Shown here one piece after another: positions 44,280 through 56,110 of a stretch of 64,000 nt of DNA. The position numbers were made by a program, and so were the translations under genes. The DNA comes from Bryum argenteum. Its lineage: Eukaryota > Streptophyta > Bryopsida > Bryales > Bryaceae. The DNA lies in assembly GCA_037043015.1 (NCBI GenBank), contig CM073329.1, positions 12,230,648 to 12,294,647 on the forward strand, in the 5' to 3' direction. The number at the start of each line of letters is the position of its first letter. Within the stretch, counting starts at the first letter, position 1. The notes below the pieces were generated by a model. The model was not told the DNA's origin. It was given only the letters and a program-made list of their open reading frames with translations, and ran no database searches.

Positions 44280-45370
44280 GATGGTGAGTCTCGGCGGTAG
44301 TGCACCAACGATACTTGTGACGAATAGTTGGCACTTTTTGGACAGAATCTTAAAATATCATTTGTGGGAAATCGCTTTGAGACAAAAAAAAACTTACAAT
44401 TATCTCAAGTGATCTCAACTGTTATTGTAAAGGTTTACAATTATCTCAAGTAGTCTCAACTATTATTGCAAGCAAGGGTTTTATGTCCTTTGGTAGAAGC
44501 ACCCTTGGTAGGTATGGCTACACCCTGAACAACCATTCCTATGTAATCATTAAAATTTTACTTCTTTTTAACTCGTAGTTCACCTATCATTCTGTAACTA
44601 CTAGTTTGTAGCCAACAAGATTAAAATTGAGCCATTTCTTGGTAACCAAGGTTAGATCTAGGTCGTGGATCTTACCAATATAATATATAAATAAAGGCCT
44701 TTGTATGTGAGGAGACACATTGATATTGTAGATGGTTAGGAATGTTTTGACTTTTGGTGTTGTTTAATTTGCTCTACCAAAGCACATATTTAATAAAAGG
44801 GAGCTTTTCCTGACTACCATCTAATTATTCAATTGAAATGTTATATTATTAATTTACTTATTTGTAAAATTTCTTGATGCAAAAGAAGTGATTATAGTAA
44901 AAGGAAAACTATACTTTACAGTTGACTTGTCTACAATCACCAAAATAGTTATACTGTAAATATAAAGTTGTCTCGACATTATGATTTATGAACTCAATAC
45001 AAAAAATTGAGTATTTGTAATCAACTCATAATAAGTAGGTTGTTCTTAATATGATGTTATTTTTTGAGACATCATAAAGCCTAACCAAAACTTTTGGTCA
45101 ATAACTGTCGCAAGTTGAAGAGTTCTTTGAATTTAAGGCACAAATTGAGTTTTCTTCACTACTTAGGAATTTTTTGCATGAAAAGATGAATCGTAACTGA
45201 TCTGATGAACAATTCGTTGTGGGTCAAACTTCCATCAGAGTTGGTGGAACATATCTGCTCAAATCTTTCTTTCTTGTATTGAGGATGAAATCATGTCAAC
45301 TGGTAATCACAACATTCATCTATATTTTACTTCGTTCGTTCTCAAATAGTGATTGCGTCTTCATCCCGAC
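44280..45370. other. Upstream flank of A copy 6
   Basis: No gene. About 44490-44620 matches 5440-5560 inverted, and 45060-45180 matches 8050-8170 inverted. Both are upstream flanks of other A copies. A palindromic word pair lies at 44310-44335 ('gtgacgaatagttggcac'). Confidence 0.4.
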
Positions 45371-45474
45371 GCCGCATTTCATCCAGCCGCCTGTTTCATC
45401 CCAACCCCGCGATTTCGACTGCAGTTAACCATTACTTATTTTTTATCTTTTACTTTGGGACTCCTAGTCCCACC

Positions 45475-46203
45475 TATATAAGGAGGGTTAAATTGCCCAT
45501 TATCATTTACTTATCTTCCATTGCCATTTTGCCTCACTCCCATCAAAGTTATTTGCGGCTCCATTTCTCTTCCTTTAAAAGTGTGACCCTGTACCTGCTC
45601 CAACTGAATATTATTTTTATAATACTATTCCTTTGACCGATACCATTCCAAGCAAAAATGGGTATGGTAAAGAGAACCCTCATCAAGAAGGCATGGCATA
45701 TGGAGACAATTGAAGAAGTCCAATCCTCACCAAGAAGACAACAATGGACACTCCAAAGGAGCTTCCACCCTAAGATGACCTCTCCAATGAAGGGAGTCCA
45801 TGCAAGGAACAACAAAGTAACGGTGGAAGAGGGTATTCAACGTTTAAGAGAGCTTCACAAAAAAGAAGAAGCAAAAAAAGCTCAAAGAAAAATTCAAGTC
45901 ATTAACAAGACGGCTCCAAGTAAGCGAACTAAGAAGACAACAATGCTTACCAAATTCAAACCTTTGCCTAAAACAACTCCACAAGTTGTAGAGTCAAGAG
46001 GATTTGTGGAGAGGAAAGAGGTTCCCGACATGGCCCCTCCCCGAGTTGTAAAGAGGAAAGAGATCCCGGACATGACTCCTCGAGTTCAAAAAGGAAGGTT
46101 ATGGAGAAAATCCATCCGAGATCATCACAAGCAAATCGTGTCTATGTGGCCACGCACAAACCGAGAGCGGCCCATTATTCTTCCCCGAGCATGGGAATTG
46201 TAA
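45475..46203 (+). CDS. Unrecognised basic protein of 181 residues with a TATA box
   Basis: The ORF is 45658-46203, starting MGMVKRTLIKKAWHMETIEE. It is strongly basic (many Lys and Arg), with a charged helical part (GIQRLRELHKKEEAKKAQRK) and two imperfect repeats (VERKEVPDMAPPRV / VKRKEIPDMTPRV). TATATAA at 45475-45481 in a 'cctagtcccacctatataagg' context is 177 bases upstream. I recognise no family. It may be a small orphan gene or the leading ORF of a transposon; no terminal repeats were found to decide. Codon composition is AT-richer than in the OVATE gene. Confidence 0.4.
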
Positions 46204-47730
46204 TCTATGAATGTTATGATCAGATCAAACAGATCGAATAGAAAACCAGGAATTCCAGATGTAGTGGTTTCCTGATATGAAGGACACGATTTGAAAAAAT
46301 ATCATAGCTCCCTGGTTTGAATTAGTTCCTCCAAAAGAGATTTAGTTGCTGAGATAAATTCTTTCAAGAATTCAATTATACCCAATGGGTATTGAATAAA
46401 TTTGAGCTTGAGGTAGCTGTCACTAAATCTCTGGAAGCCTAGAATAGCAACCAACGTTATCCGAATACAAGATTATTCTTGTATTTCAAATTTCAGAATG
46501 TATCAATGTTTGAGATAATATATATTTGATTATTACACTTTGTGTTTACAAATATACATAATGAGGTTTGTAATTATATGAATGTACAAAGAAAAATGTA
46601 TGTATGTGGAAGATTTATGACAAAAATATAGTTTTTTTCTCTAATCTAGTAACCATCGTAAGCACTAAGGTCGACGTATGTAATATGATGTTGTACTTAA
46701 TTTGGTTTCTAGCCTTGTTTTGGAAACTTAACATATTTTTAGTGTAAACTTTGACTCATAATAACTATTTCATACATTATCCAAATTACATGTTCATTGG
46801 TGTGTTGGAATTTTGTTTCACTTGTTCACAAGTATAAAGTTTTGATTGAAGTATATAAGCATAAGATTAAAAGTGGAAAAAGTAAGTGGAAGACTAGACC
46901 AAGTGAAATCATCACAATTGGGTTCGTTTCAATGTGACATAAGTTCTAGAAGTTAGACGTGTAGATGCTTCTAACATGGTGCTCTATAATTGTGACGCCT
47001 TGTAATGTTCGATGTAAGTACATGGAAAATAGAGTACAAAGCTATTTGGTACCTCTTAGTGTTTAACCCTTAAAGTAAAAAAGAGCCACATTGTGATTCT
47101 CTTGACGTTGGACAAGCTCTTACTTACCAAATTTAGATAGTTTGAAGTTGAAATTTTGGCAAATTGTAGAATTTTTTCCATATATGGGCAAGACCATTCG
47201 TGCTTCATTATTCCACACAATCTAGAAGATATTCACTCTCAAAAACTCTATTAGGGCATGCTATAATTTACCCAAAACTACGGTATATGTACATTCATTC
47301 TCAAACTTTGCCCAAAATCAATTAAATTGCAAGACCTTCATAAATTCACCGAAGACTCTAAGGCATAATTTCTCCATTTAGATTTGCAATCCAATTATTA
47401 TTTAATGGACTCAATAAATATCAAATACTAACCTTTCTATTTGAATTTTAGCATACTTCCATGTGTATAATCACGAATTTGTTTAAGTCATTTGAGCCCT
47501 ATGAGGGTAAATATTGTGTAGACATATCGCTAACCCACCTAGGCAATTCGAAGAGCCTCAAGTCATATTTTCTTTGAATTCTGATTTTTATTAACCAATG
47601 AAATACTTTGAACCCATCTTGCAACAATGAAAATGCAATCTTTTACAACTTTGTGCATTATGTGTAAAGATTCAGTATCTGTATTTGTAAGAAATAGACA
47701 CATAAAAGAAAGTCACCATTGACGTTGAGT
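46204..47730. other. Intergenic, no gene seen
   Basis: It is AT-rich with no supportable feature. A single TTAACCCTTAAA word at about 47062 resembles a type 1 TTAA end without a partner. Confidence 0.3.
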
Positions 47731-48182
47731 AAAAATCTGAAGAGCGACGAGATAACGGAAAAGCCATAAGGGCGCCGTCAACCAGCCGACTCGCATTTAC
47801 TTTTGGGCTTCTGCTCTAGGCATTTCCGCTCTCATGCAGTGAAGGAGCTCTCTTCATACTGGTAAACAAGCTGTTGCAGCATGTTCTAAACTTACAATCA
47901 ACCTGATTGTCTCTGTTGTGCACCGAACTCACAGGTTGTTAGGTCGTTTTAGTCCTCTTATCAGCCCTCGACGTTTTCCAGGACCGATTTGTGAAGTATT
48001 TCACGCTCTTGCAGGCTCGATGTCGATGAAAGGCTCAGAGAATTCGACGGCGGTATGAATATCATTCTGAACGTGATCTTACAGAATGTGATCCGCTTGT
48101 TTCAGGTTGCATTTGAGTCTGCTTAACTCACTTAGGGCTATGAACACCAACGAGTAGTTAGTGGGTTGTACTGATTTGCAAG
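47731..48182 (+). promoter_or_regulatory. Upstream region of the F-box gene
   Basis: GC content rises from about 47740. TGCAG-type acceptors (for example at 47841 and 48016) and GGTA-type donors suggest a spliced leader. No TATA box was placed. The start codon at 48183 is in the context 'tgcaagATGGCGG', which is good for plants. Confidence 0.4.
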
Positions 48183-49433
48183 ATGGCGGAAGAGGGCAGC
48201 CTGGAAAGAAGGTGTATCGATAAGAGTTTGAAGATACAAGCTGCTATTCGAGGGTTTGTGGGTTCTCTATATGAAATTCTCGATGAAGAGGAATTGTTCG
48301 AGAACGAAGCGGATGTGCTTGGTAGCGTTCTATGCCAAACAGAGGCAGAGTTTAAGAACCGTTTGAAGCAACTGAGGTTGAAGACGGACACTGCTGCAAT
48401 AGTTGCTTCAGCTTCCGAACCTGGTGACAATTTGGCAACAGCACGCCTTCACAGCAAACGAGCGACAAAGAGGTGTGCACACCCGGAGAGTGAAGTGGGC
48501 GGTTGTCGGCATTTTTGCAAAGATCATCCAGAATTGCTGGACATTTCGTTGTGGAAGACGCTCCCGGCAGAGGTGGTGGACCGTATCTGTGCTAGGCTTC
48601 CGGTGTCGAAAATCTTCGGACTATTGGGATCCTGTAACCCGCAGACAGCCACCAATTTGAGGCAACTGTGTGCAGAGGCCCGTGATGATCTCTCCGGTAT
48701 TTTGATGTTGTCTAAAGAGTTCCGGCTACACCCTTTTCGTCTTGCGATATATGATCATAAGCATCAAGAGTGGTTTCACTTACAGGTGGAGAGCATGCCT
48801 ATTGATTACGCGGATCTCTTTGAAGAATCCGAGTTAGTATTCGGACATGGTGGTGGATTAATATGTGTTGCGCCACATGGCTTCTATCCTCGCATCCTTG
48901 TCTTCAACCCATTGACAGGTGACACGAAATACATTGGTGTATCGAGCTTCACTGCATCTAGCCATAAGATGGTCATGTGTGCCGTGTTATTGCAATTGAT
49001 CATGGATGAAGAAAGGCAGTGCTACAAACTGATCTTGGTGACGCAAAGAACAATGCGTAGTAAAATAGGGTATCATTCAGAATCATACGACTCAATGAGC
49101 GGGCTTTGGAGCACATTGGACTCCGGGTTTGTACACGGCGATGGAGTTTTGGGGGAGAAACGATATCATGTTTGTTTTGACTGCAGGTTGAAGAAGTTTT
49201 GTACACCAGCAGAGTATGGAAAGTCTGTAAGAAACCCTCATTCTCATGTCTACCTCACCAATGTTCGTTCAAAGTACACGTATGATCCCTTCTGCACATT
49301 TGTGAGGGACCGTCGTTTCAAGGTGAAATATGTTCAGGTTGATGATGACGATGATGAGATTTTGAGCTTTAGGGCCGAGATATCCGAGAGTGTGTGGCAG
49401 AATGGCTGGCATGAGAAGTCGATAGTAGAGTAA
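48183..49433 (+). CDS. F-box protein with C-terminal frame break
   Basis: F-box proteins are substrate receptors of SCF ubiquitin ligases. The F-box is LWKTLPAEVVDRICARLPVS followed by KIFGLLGSCN (residues about 124-152). The region after it has the usual F-box-associated pattern (GHGGGLICVA, RILVFNPLTGDTKYIG, residues about 222-252). The N-terminal 120 residues are helical and charged, with an IQ-like start (LKIQAAIRGF). The frame closes at 49431-49433. Immediately after, another frame from about 49435 to 49692 gives ETRLLACTRYVLVLADDGRF and ends NLLLMCDLKWDALP, the kind of C-terminus such proteins have. A GTAAGT (49430) and TTGCAG (49510) exist but remove 81 bases and do not restore the frame. 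So there is either a one-base shift or an unusual intron. Confidence 0.8.
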   Translation: MAEEGSLERRCIDKSLKIQAAIRGFVGSLYEILDEEELFENEADVLGSVLCQTEAEFKNRLKQLRLKTDTAAIVASASEPGDNLATARLHSKRATKRCAHPESEVGGCRHFCKDHPELLDISLWKTLPAEVVDRICARLPVSKIFGLLGSCNPQTATNLRQLCAEARDDLSGILMLSKEFRLHPFRLAIYDHKHQEWFHLQVESMPIDYADLFEESELVFGHGGGLICVAPHGFYPRILVFNPLTGDTKYIGVSSFTASSHKMVMCAVLLQLIMDEERQCYKLILVTQRTMRSKIGYHSESYDSMSGLWSTLDSGFVHGDGVLGEKRYHVCFDCRLKKFCTPAEYGKSVRNPHSHVYLTNVRSKYTYDPFCTFVRDRRFKVKYVQVDDDDDEILSFRAEISESVWQNGWHEKSIVE

Positions 49434-49692
49434 GTTGGAAATGGACATACCATGTGAGCGCTCTGAAACAAGGTTGCTAGCATGTACTCGTTATGTGCTT
49501 GTACTTGCAGATGATGGAAGGTTTGCTGACTCTGAGGACACCCGTCAACATATGGCACTCTATGACAGGGTAACTTGTAATGAATTGCGTTCTATTCCGC
49601 AGTTTATGAATGAAGAGTTTCGCAATGACGAGTACCTCATGAGCCGTAATCTCCTGCTCATGTGTGACTTGAAATGGGATGCTCTTCCCTGA
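49434..49692 (+). pseudogene. Out-of-frame C-terminal part of the F-box gene
   Basis: It is open from 49429 to 49692 in the next frame. It reads CERSETRLLACTRYVLVLAD, then LYDRVTCNELRSIPQFMNEE and the terminal LMCDLKWDALP, a typical end of plant F-box/kelch-like proteins. It continues the F-box gene without a gap, so it belongs to that gene rather than being independent. Confidence 0.6.
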
Positions 49693-50736
49693 GAGCACGG
49701 TTTTCGTAAAGCTCGACGAGAAGCCTCAACAGCCACCATTTGTGAAAAAGATGCGAGTATAGCGTTTGCTACATCGTTGAAGATCTACACATTGAGAGAG
49801 ACTTTTTTTCTGGGGTTTCAATTAGGTATAGAAGCTTTGAGTAGTTTTTCAGACTTTTCGACTCCTAGGTTTGTAAGCATTGATTTCGGAAAATTTTGCT
49901 AGAACTCATCATCTGAATGCGTCTTTCTTCATAGTCAGAGGAAACAATTGTTCACCATTTGCACTACTCTTTCCGACGGTTTTCGCCTGCAATCTTGGAT
50001 GAAAGTTGCAGATTCGATCATCTCAACAGCTATGATGCAAACCTGCGGTATGACATAATTCCTCTCTATTTATCTTAAACCTCAGCTTCTGATACAGTCG
50101 TATACATCTCTCTCAAGATGTTGTATATCATGCATTTGAGAACGCGTTCGGAAGTTCAGCCTGTTGATTCCGAATGGTTCAAAATCCATAACACTGGTAT
50201 AGTATTCATCACTTCATACTTTTTCACCACTCTTGCAGTTGATACTATCACATATCAATGTTGCAGTCCTCATCACCAAGAGCACCCGTTCGTAAGTGGA
50301 AGTGTATTTGATCTGCACGTTTATTGATTGTTGTTATGAGGCCAAGAACATATTCTTGGACGTTGGCTTGACATCAAGCAACCTGTATCTTATGATCATC
50401 ATAATCCCTCAAAACTAGAATCGCTGAATTTTCGAATGCATGCGAGTATTATGTGATGATGGATTCTACTTTGTTTACTTGATTCACTACTTTGTTCACT
50501 TTGATTGATGTGTACACCAAGCTAACGATTTGTGTGATTTGTTGTCGTTCTCCACTCATTCCAAGGCAATGAAAGCTAAGGTAACTTCTGCTCTTTATCC
50601 CTCAAAGGTTGAGGCCCTTTCGGGTACAATCACCTTTCGGGTACAATCACACTCTGTGAGTAAAAATTGTTGAAGGGTTATAGTGCGTGAGGAGTTATAT
50701 CAAGCCGTTAGGAGTCTTATGACGGCCCTTGATATA
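49693..50736. other. 3' flank of the F-box gene, no further gene seen
   Basis: This is probably 3' UTR followed by spacer. A doubled phrase 'ctttcgggtacaatca' is at about 50617-50650. No other feature. Confidence 0.35.
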
Positions 50737-50738
50737 TA

Positions 50739-50840
50739 CTCCCTCTGTCCCATTATGATTTTCTGGTAGGTTCTCTCAAATCTACCTTTGGAGGTAGATT
50801 TGAGAGAACCTACCGGAAAATCATAATGGGACAGAGGGAG
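50739..50840. mobile_element. Stowaway-like MITE, near-perfect palindrome, 102 bp
   Basis: CTCCCTCTGTCCCATTATGA at the left is matched by its complement at the right. The arms run inward to 'aaatctacctttggaggtagattt' with only a few differences, so almost the whole element folds on itself. TA flanks both ends (50737-50738 and 50841-50842). The CTCCCTC(C/T)GTCCCA ends and TA target are those of Stowaway (Tc1/mariner) MITEs. Confidence 0.92.
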
Positions 50841-50842
50841 TA

Positions 50843-51177
50843 TTAAATAGTCATTGAGTTCAAGTTCTTTTGAGCAATATTGCTACTATTAACCCAACAA
50901 CTTAAGGGTTGAGCCAGACAAAAGTAATACCAATTAGGAACAAGAGACAATACTTTTACCAATATACCAAGTGGGATGCCATGAACGAAGTTGGTCAAAA
51001 GATTGTACACTTTGTACTCTGATATATGATGAACTTCATATAGAAGAACACTCATTACAGATGATATAAATTTGTATATTACAAATATCATATGACAAAC
51101 AACATATCATATATTTATACGTAATGGCTCATGTATTAAAACGATGTATAAGGCACTGCAAATTGCAAATTGTATAA
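50843..51177. other. Intergenic, nothing recognised
   Basis: AT-rich, with no gene or repeat that I can name. Confidence 0.3.
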
Positions 51178-51181
51178 TGAC

Positions 51182-51933
51182 AACCCCGATCCCAATAAAA
51201 TAGCATTATGCTTCTAAAATGGCACGAAACTGAGTGATAGTGTAAAAGAAGGAGGGATATTGATGCCACATTTGATTCAATCTGGACATGACATTCAAAA
51301 ATTATGGGCTAGAGAAAATTTTGGAAATTTTAAGTTTGTAGAATGACCATTACACTAATTGAAAGTTTACATTGGGAATGTGAATCCCCATATTTGTTAA
51401 ATTCGCCCAATCCCCTTTATATTTGGCCGCACAATATTTAAATTAAATAGAGTAAAGTGAAACATAGAGGGGGTCTTAAATACTCTAAAAATACCGTACT
51501 TGGGTCAGAAATATACCGTACTTGTAAAGTAATTTTAAATAGGTATCAAAAAAGTTTTAAAATGGAAAAATATATTAAGTATTTATTTTAGTCCTCTCAA
51601 TGCATGTTGATTTTAATGTAATTATCTACATGGCATTGTCTTCATTTGTGCTATTTTAAGCGGCCAAAATAATAGGGATTGGCCAATTTAACGAATATGG
51701 CGTTGTGAGTATATTCTTAAAGATCCCCTGATTTACATTTTTATGGTCACATTGTGTTCATTTGTTCATAGGGGGATGTTTGATGTCTTACTTCTAGTCT
51801 CCTTTTAGTCCAGAAGTAGCTAAATGTGTCTTCTTACAAAAAATATTGTGATGTTACAAAATATACCATATTGTATAGTTACAAATGTAAAATCCGGTAT
51901 CACAAATAGCGCCATTTTAAATAAATTGGGGTT
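51182..51933. mobile_element. AACCTC-family MITE, long worn copy (752 bp)
   Basis: The left end AACCCCGATCCCAATAAAAT and right end ATTTTAAATAAATTGGGGTT are worn inverted repeats of the family. Inside are 'aaaatggca' and 'gccattttaa' words near both ends, but the middle (51260-51700) is different from other members. It is either an older, longer subfamily or a member with an insertion. The flanks TGAC and CAGT do not match. Confidence 0.6.
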
Positions 51934-51939
51934 CAGTCC

Positions 51940-52300
51940 TCATATAGATATCAAATATTACATTGTTTATAACATAATGTGCATACTAAAAACATATTTA
52001 ATAGAAAATATATTGAATGTGCATGCAACACATATAGAAATTTGGATACAAAATACTCCTAAGTATGTATATCACATACCACATAATATATCTTAAGATT
52101 TATACCATATTATATGTATACAAAAGAGTGATAAGACCATACCTATTGAAATTGTATGTACAACATGCACAATACATCATATACTCAGAACATATGGAAA
52201 ATATATACACCACATAGTATATATGTATATAGAAAGTATATGAAACCACACAAACAATCGACAAATCATGGCTGCCAAAAGAAGGTCACAAACATAGTCA
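51940..52300 (-). repeat. AT-rich dispersed repeat, copy 3
   Basis: Inverted relative of 7090-7560: for example 'tgcaacacatatagaaattt' (52024-52043) is the complement of 7270-7289. 'acatatggaaaatatataca' (52189-52208) corresponds to the 'tgtatatattt..ccatatg' style of copy 1. Non-coding. Confidence 0.5.
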
Positions 52301-54265
52301 TTACAATAGTCTTTTTGTATTATGACACAAAAAACTAAAACAAGATGATAGCATTATAATTCAAAAACCAACAAGTGAAGACGTTTTGCAGGCATCCAAA
52401 ATTTAATTAGGAGAATTTATATTGAGCTTGGGTACAAAAGACAAACTCTATCATTATTCTTTTTTTCTTTTTTTTCTTTTTCTTTTTTTTCTTTTTTCGG
52501 CCATTTCGTTCGAGGTGTAAATGGTTGAATGGCCCACGCATTCCGGAAGTAAGAATAAGTGCCGGAATCGCATCGAGCATAAATGTATGAGTGGCCTTAC
52601 AAATATTTGAATCGATAAGAACTGCGAGGATCAAATGCTAACTCAAAACATTCTCGAACCAAGGATCCATTTTTTGTGCAACTTTAAAATTAGACTCTCA
52701 AAGTCTCAAAATAATGAGACTTGGTGTTTGGTGTTTTAATCTTCTTACCTAGGATGGTCTATTTGAAAGTATGCATGAATAACTATGGCTATGTTTGTTG
52801 AAATGATTGAGTGGATGAATTTTTTGGCAGTTGTTGAAATGGACATATTCCAACTGCCACTTCTTTGGATCTAAAGAATTTACTTGCATAAAGAGTTAAG
52901 TGGTATAGTTGATGGTGCCTTTAGAAAATGAAATAAGTGAAAAATAGATGAAGAAGAGAATATATGTACTTGAAAAATTAATATTTCAGGGGAGGAAAAC
53001 AGAGAATATTTAGTAAACAAATTACTTGGTATTTTCTTATTTTGAAACCTTTACCACTCACAAGTTTGACACACACCTGTACATGCTCTAATTGTTGTTC
53101 TAACATAATATTCAAGATCATTAGATGTCCAAGTAATTTTAACAATATGCTAAACAATTCTACTCTTGCAGAAACCAAAAGCAGCATATTGTCATGTAGA
53201 GAATCAAAAGAAAACAAATACTTTGTAACCTCCATGATTCATAATATTTTTACGAGCTTCACTACTATTTAATGAGGGCATTATAGCTCCTTAATTCAAC
53301 AAGGGCGCTAGCCCAATAACAACTTTGTTTTTTGGTTTTGTACACTCGTTTCATTTGATACTTGCAAAATAAACCCTATACTTAACATTAATCAAACTAA
53401 AAATAAAATCTCATGGAAGCAATTAAGTGAATCCTTGAACATGTAACACACTTATTGCTATCAGACCTTGTTTTCAATCCTCAAACCCCTTTGCGATTTG
53501 GATATATAATGAATTCTTTTACAAACCACCCCTTTTCTTTAGCTTACTTCTTTAGAACTCCTTTCTACAGACATTGGAACAAAAGAAAATTTACCTTTGA
53601 GAAGATGCATTCGAGCAAGGTTACAATCAAATTCATATCTTGAGCCAAAGACGTTAGAGATTGGAACCTTGATCTGGTAAACGAAGTATAGAGAAGATTG
53701 CAAGCATAGATGTGATGAATATTTTAATACTAGATGGCAACATAAAAAATAGCTTGCCTTTAATGAACCATATAAACCTCTTTTTTGTGATGACTAGCAA
53801 GATTCCTATAAGAAATATAAAAAGTTAGTAAGAAATGCTTTACATGGGAAGTCAAGTTGTTCATGGGGCACATGGAGGGCAAATATCTTCCCAACATGAT
53901 TGGTCCATTATTTGAACCATAAAAAATGAACCAATCACGTTGAGAGGGATTTCAATCTCTCTTTGCCACATGTAAAGCGTCCTTTAGACTTCTATAGCAA
54001 GATAAGATATGTATCAATTAAATATGTAAGAAGATTTTATTCTTTTATTACTTGAAAATTGAAATATTCAATACATTTATAAGTGCCTAATATTGTGATT
54101 CTTGTCTCTTACATAAATTCATTTTCGAAATAAAATACCAAAGTAAAAGCTAAGTTGTGCTAAGCTTGAAAACTGTCCATATTTGAGAAATAAGGTTGAG
54201 GAGAATATTTGTGTGAAAGCTCATATTTGGGACTCTTCCTAATCTCTTTTTCATTGTGTTAAAGT
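52301..54265. other. Intergenic; simple repeat and a worn inverted repeat
   Basis: A CTTTTT tract lies at 52458-52497. About 53838-53998 is an imperfect inverted repeat ('gctttacatg...caacatgattggtccatt' against 'aatgaaccaatcacgttg...cacatgtaaagc'), related in its ends to the element at 58625-58814. No host gene is supported. Confidence 0.4.
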
Positions 54266-54272
54266 AGTTTAA

Positions 54273-55199
54273 CCCCTAAAATTCCAAGCGTTTCCTCGAC
54301 CTCCAAAACCAAAAACTGCCATTTTTCACCTTCGTTGGAAGATGCAGAAATGGAGAAACTTTTTTTTCTGGTTTTAGACTTTGAACCGTAAGATCTTGTA
54401 CCTAACTTGTATACAAAGGACTGATCAAAATTTCAACCGTTGGATGTTTGTCATTTGTGAGATCATGACAATCAAAGTTTGTCCAACACTTTTTTTTGCC
54501 GCTGCGTGAGAGGCATTGTCTAAATGGTGCCAAGGGCAACTTGATGATTGTTACTCCAAACATTTTTCCCTCATTTTTTTTCATGTAGGTAATCAAGTTG
54601 GGTATGCTCGTGCAAAATTTTAAAAACCAATTCCACTTTTTGACCTTAATGTAAATTATTTTATGAAAGAAGGTCTAAAAACAACAATATAGTAAAACAA
54701 GCACCACATATGATATATTTAGTTTGAGAAAAATCTAGACGGTGAGTAGATGCATTTATGAGAATGTGAATTTTGAAAAAAAAATTCTTGGAAAAACTCC
54801 AAAATCTCAAATTTTGGCAATTTTTGAAAGAAAAAAATTGTAAAATTACTAGAAATTGTGAAGATTGTTTTTGAAAGTTTTGGTGGCTGCCCTTGTAAAA
54901 TTGGTAAACTTTTTGACTTTGGATATTTTGGAATTTGAATAGTAATTTGGTAATGAACATATTCCAAAAAGAAAATACTTAAAAAAAATTATTTTAAAGT
55001 GCCCGTTTTGGACTTGAAACCTAAAATTTCTAGATGAAGGTTATAAAATTAAAATTTGGCTTTGCAAATTTTACCACATACACATTACACTATGGGGAGT
55101 GTCCAGTAAAAATCTTAAGCAAAAATATCAATTTAATTGCTTAAAATGAGCTGCCCGAAATCTCAAAAAACCGAATCAATTTTCCTGGATTTTTAGGGG
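54273..55199. mobile_element. TTAA-flanked element, type 2 (927 bp)
   Basis: TTAA at 54269-54272 and 55200-55203. The ends are CCCCTAAAATTCCAAG and the complement of CCCCTAAAAATCCAGG. It is the same element as 60013-60952 in reverse orientation (for example 'caaccgttggatgtttgtca' against 'gacaaacatccaacggttg'), with high identity, so the two are recent copies. It has no transposase. Confidence 0.88.
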
Positions 55200-55204
55200 T
55201 TAAA

Positions 55205-56110
55205 TAACTTTTGGTGTGCTAGAGGCATAAATCTTAGAATAAAAATGTTCTCTCTGATGCTAAAAGACACCTCTATTCTTTAGGATCAGTTTCTAGTTGT
55301 CCTAGTCTAGTTTAGTCACGAAGTATCATTATTATAGTCCACAAAACATCTTAGTGTATCCAAGGTTGTCAAACCGAGCGCGTTTAGGTGATCGGGCGGG
55401 CAAACGGGGCGGACTATTTGTCCCGGACAGTCAGGCGTGCCTGCCCACCTTGATTGTAGGGGTGAGTAATTTTTCGTGGGTAAGAAACTTTGAAGTAAGA
55501 AGCCTCCCAACTTAATTGTAGGGGTGAGTAATTTTTCGTGGGTAACAAACTTTGAAGTAAGAAGCCTTTGTGGCGTCCCACTTGGCCCGTACGTGACGGC
55601 CAAGTGGCTTAGTTTTCACCTAATCCCTTGCCACATCGTCGTTTTTTGACCTAAATTAAAAGTCGATAGCCGTTCAACCCATTTGACCCTATCGAGCGAG
55701 TGAGAGCTCAATCAGGCGGGCAAGCGGCGTGCATGCCGAATTTGATAACCTTGAGTGTATCGTTAGCTAGCATGTATACAATCATAAATTGTCATAAATG
55801 AAAAAATAAAAGAAAGACACGGACGCTTTAGACGGGGAGTCGAGCCAATCATGGGGTCTAAGGTGGGAAAATATTCCTCTTTGAACATTTAACTCGTCCA
55901 TCTAAGATATTTTGTGAGATGGATCTAACACATAAGAGGAATTTATAAACACAATGAGAAAAAAAGGTTATACTCTTAAATGCATCTCAATAAGAGGATT
56001 CCATACTAATCTAATATCAATGTTGTTTTGTATTATAATAAAGAGGCTTTTGTAATATTATAACTTTTCGAGAAGGACAATACCAAACCACATGCTTGTA
56101 GTCAGTTTTA
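55205..56110 (+). repeat. Duplicated block, copy 1 (with hAT-like insert)
   Basis: 'aaaatgttctctctgatgct' to 'tagtgtat' (55238-55360) and 55754-55930 match 58455-58745 in the same order ('cacctctattctttaggat', 'gtcctagtctagtttagtca', 'agtcgagccaatcatgggg', 'gatattttgtgagatggatc'). The hAT-like element at 55361-55753 is present only here. Confidence 0.75.
55361..55753. mobile_element. hAT-like non-autonomous element, 393 bp, 8-bp duplication
   Basis: It begins CAAGGTTGTCAAA and ends TTTGATAACCTTG (inverted, one difference). AGTGTATC flanks both sides exactly (55353-55360 and 55754-55761). The duplicate block at 58570 has the region without the insert. An 8-bp duplication and CA(A/G)GGTTG ends fit the hAT superfamily. 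Inside is a tandem repeat of about 66 bases ('aattgtaggggtgagtaatt' twice, 55453 and 55515). Its GC-rich interior stands out from the AT-rich surroundings. Confidence 0.9.
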
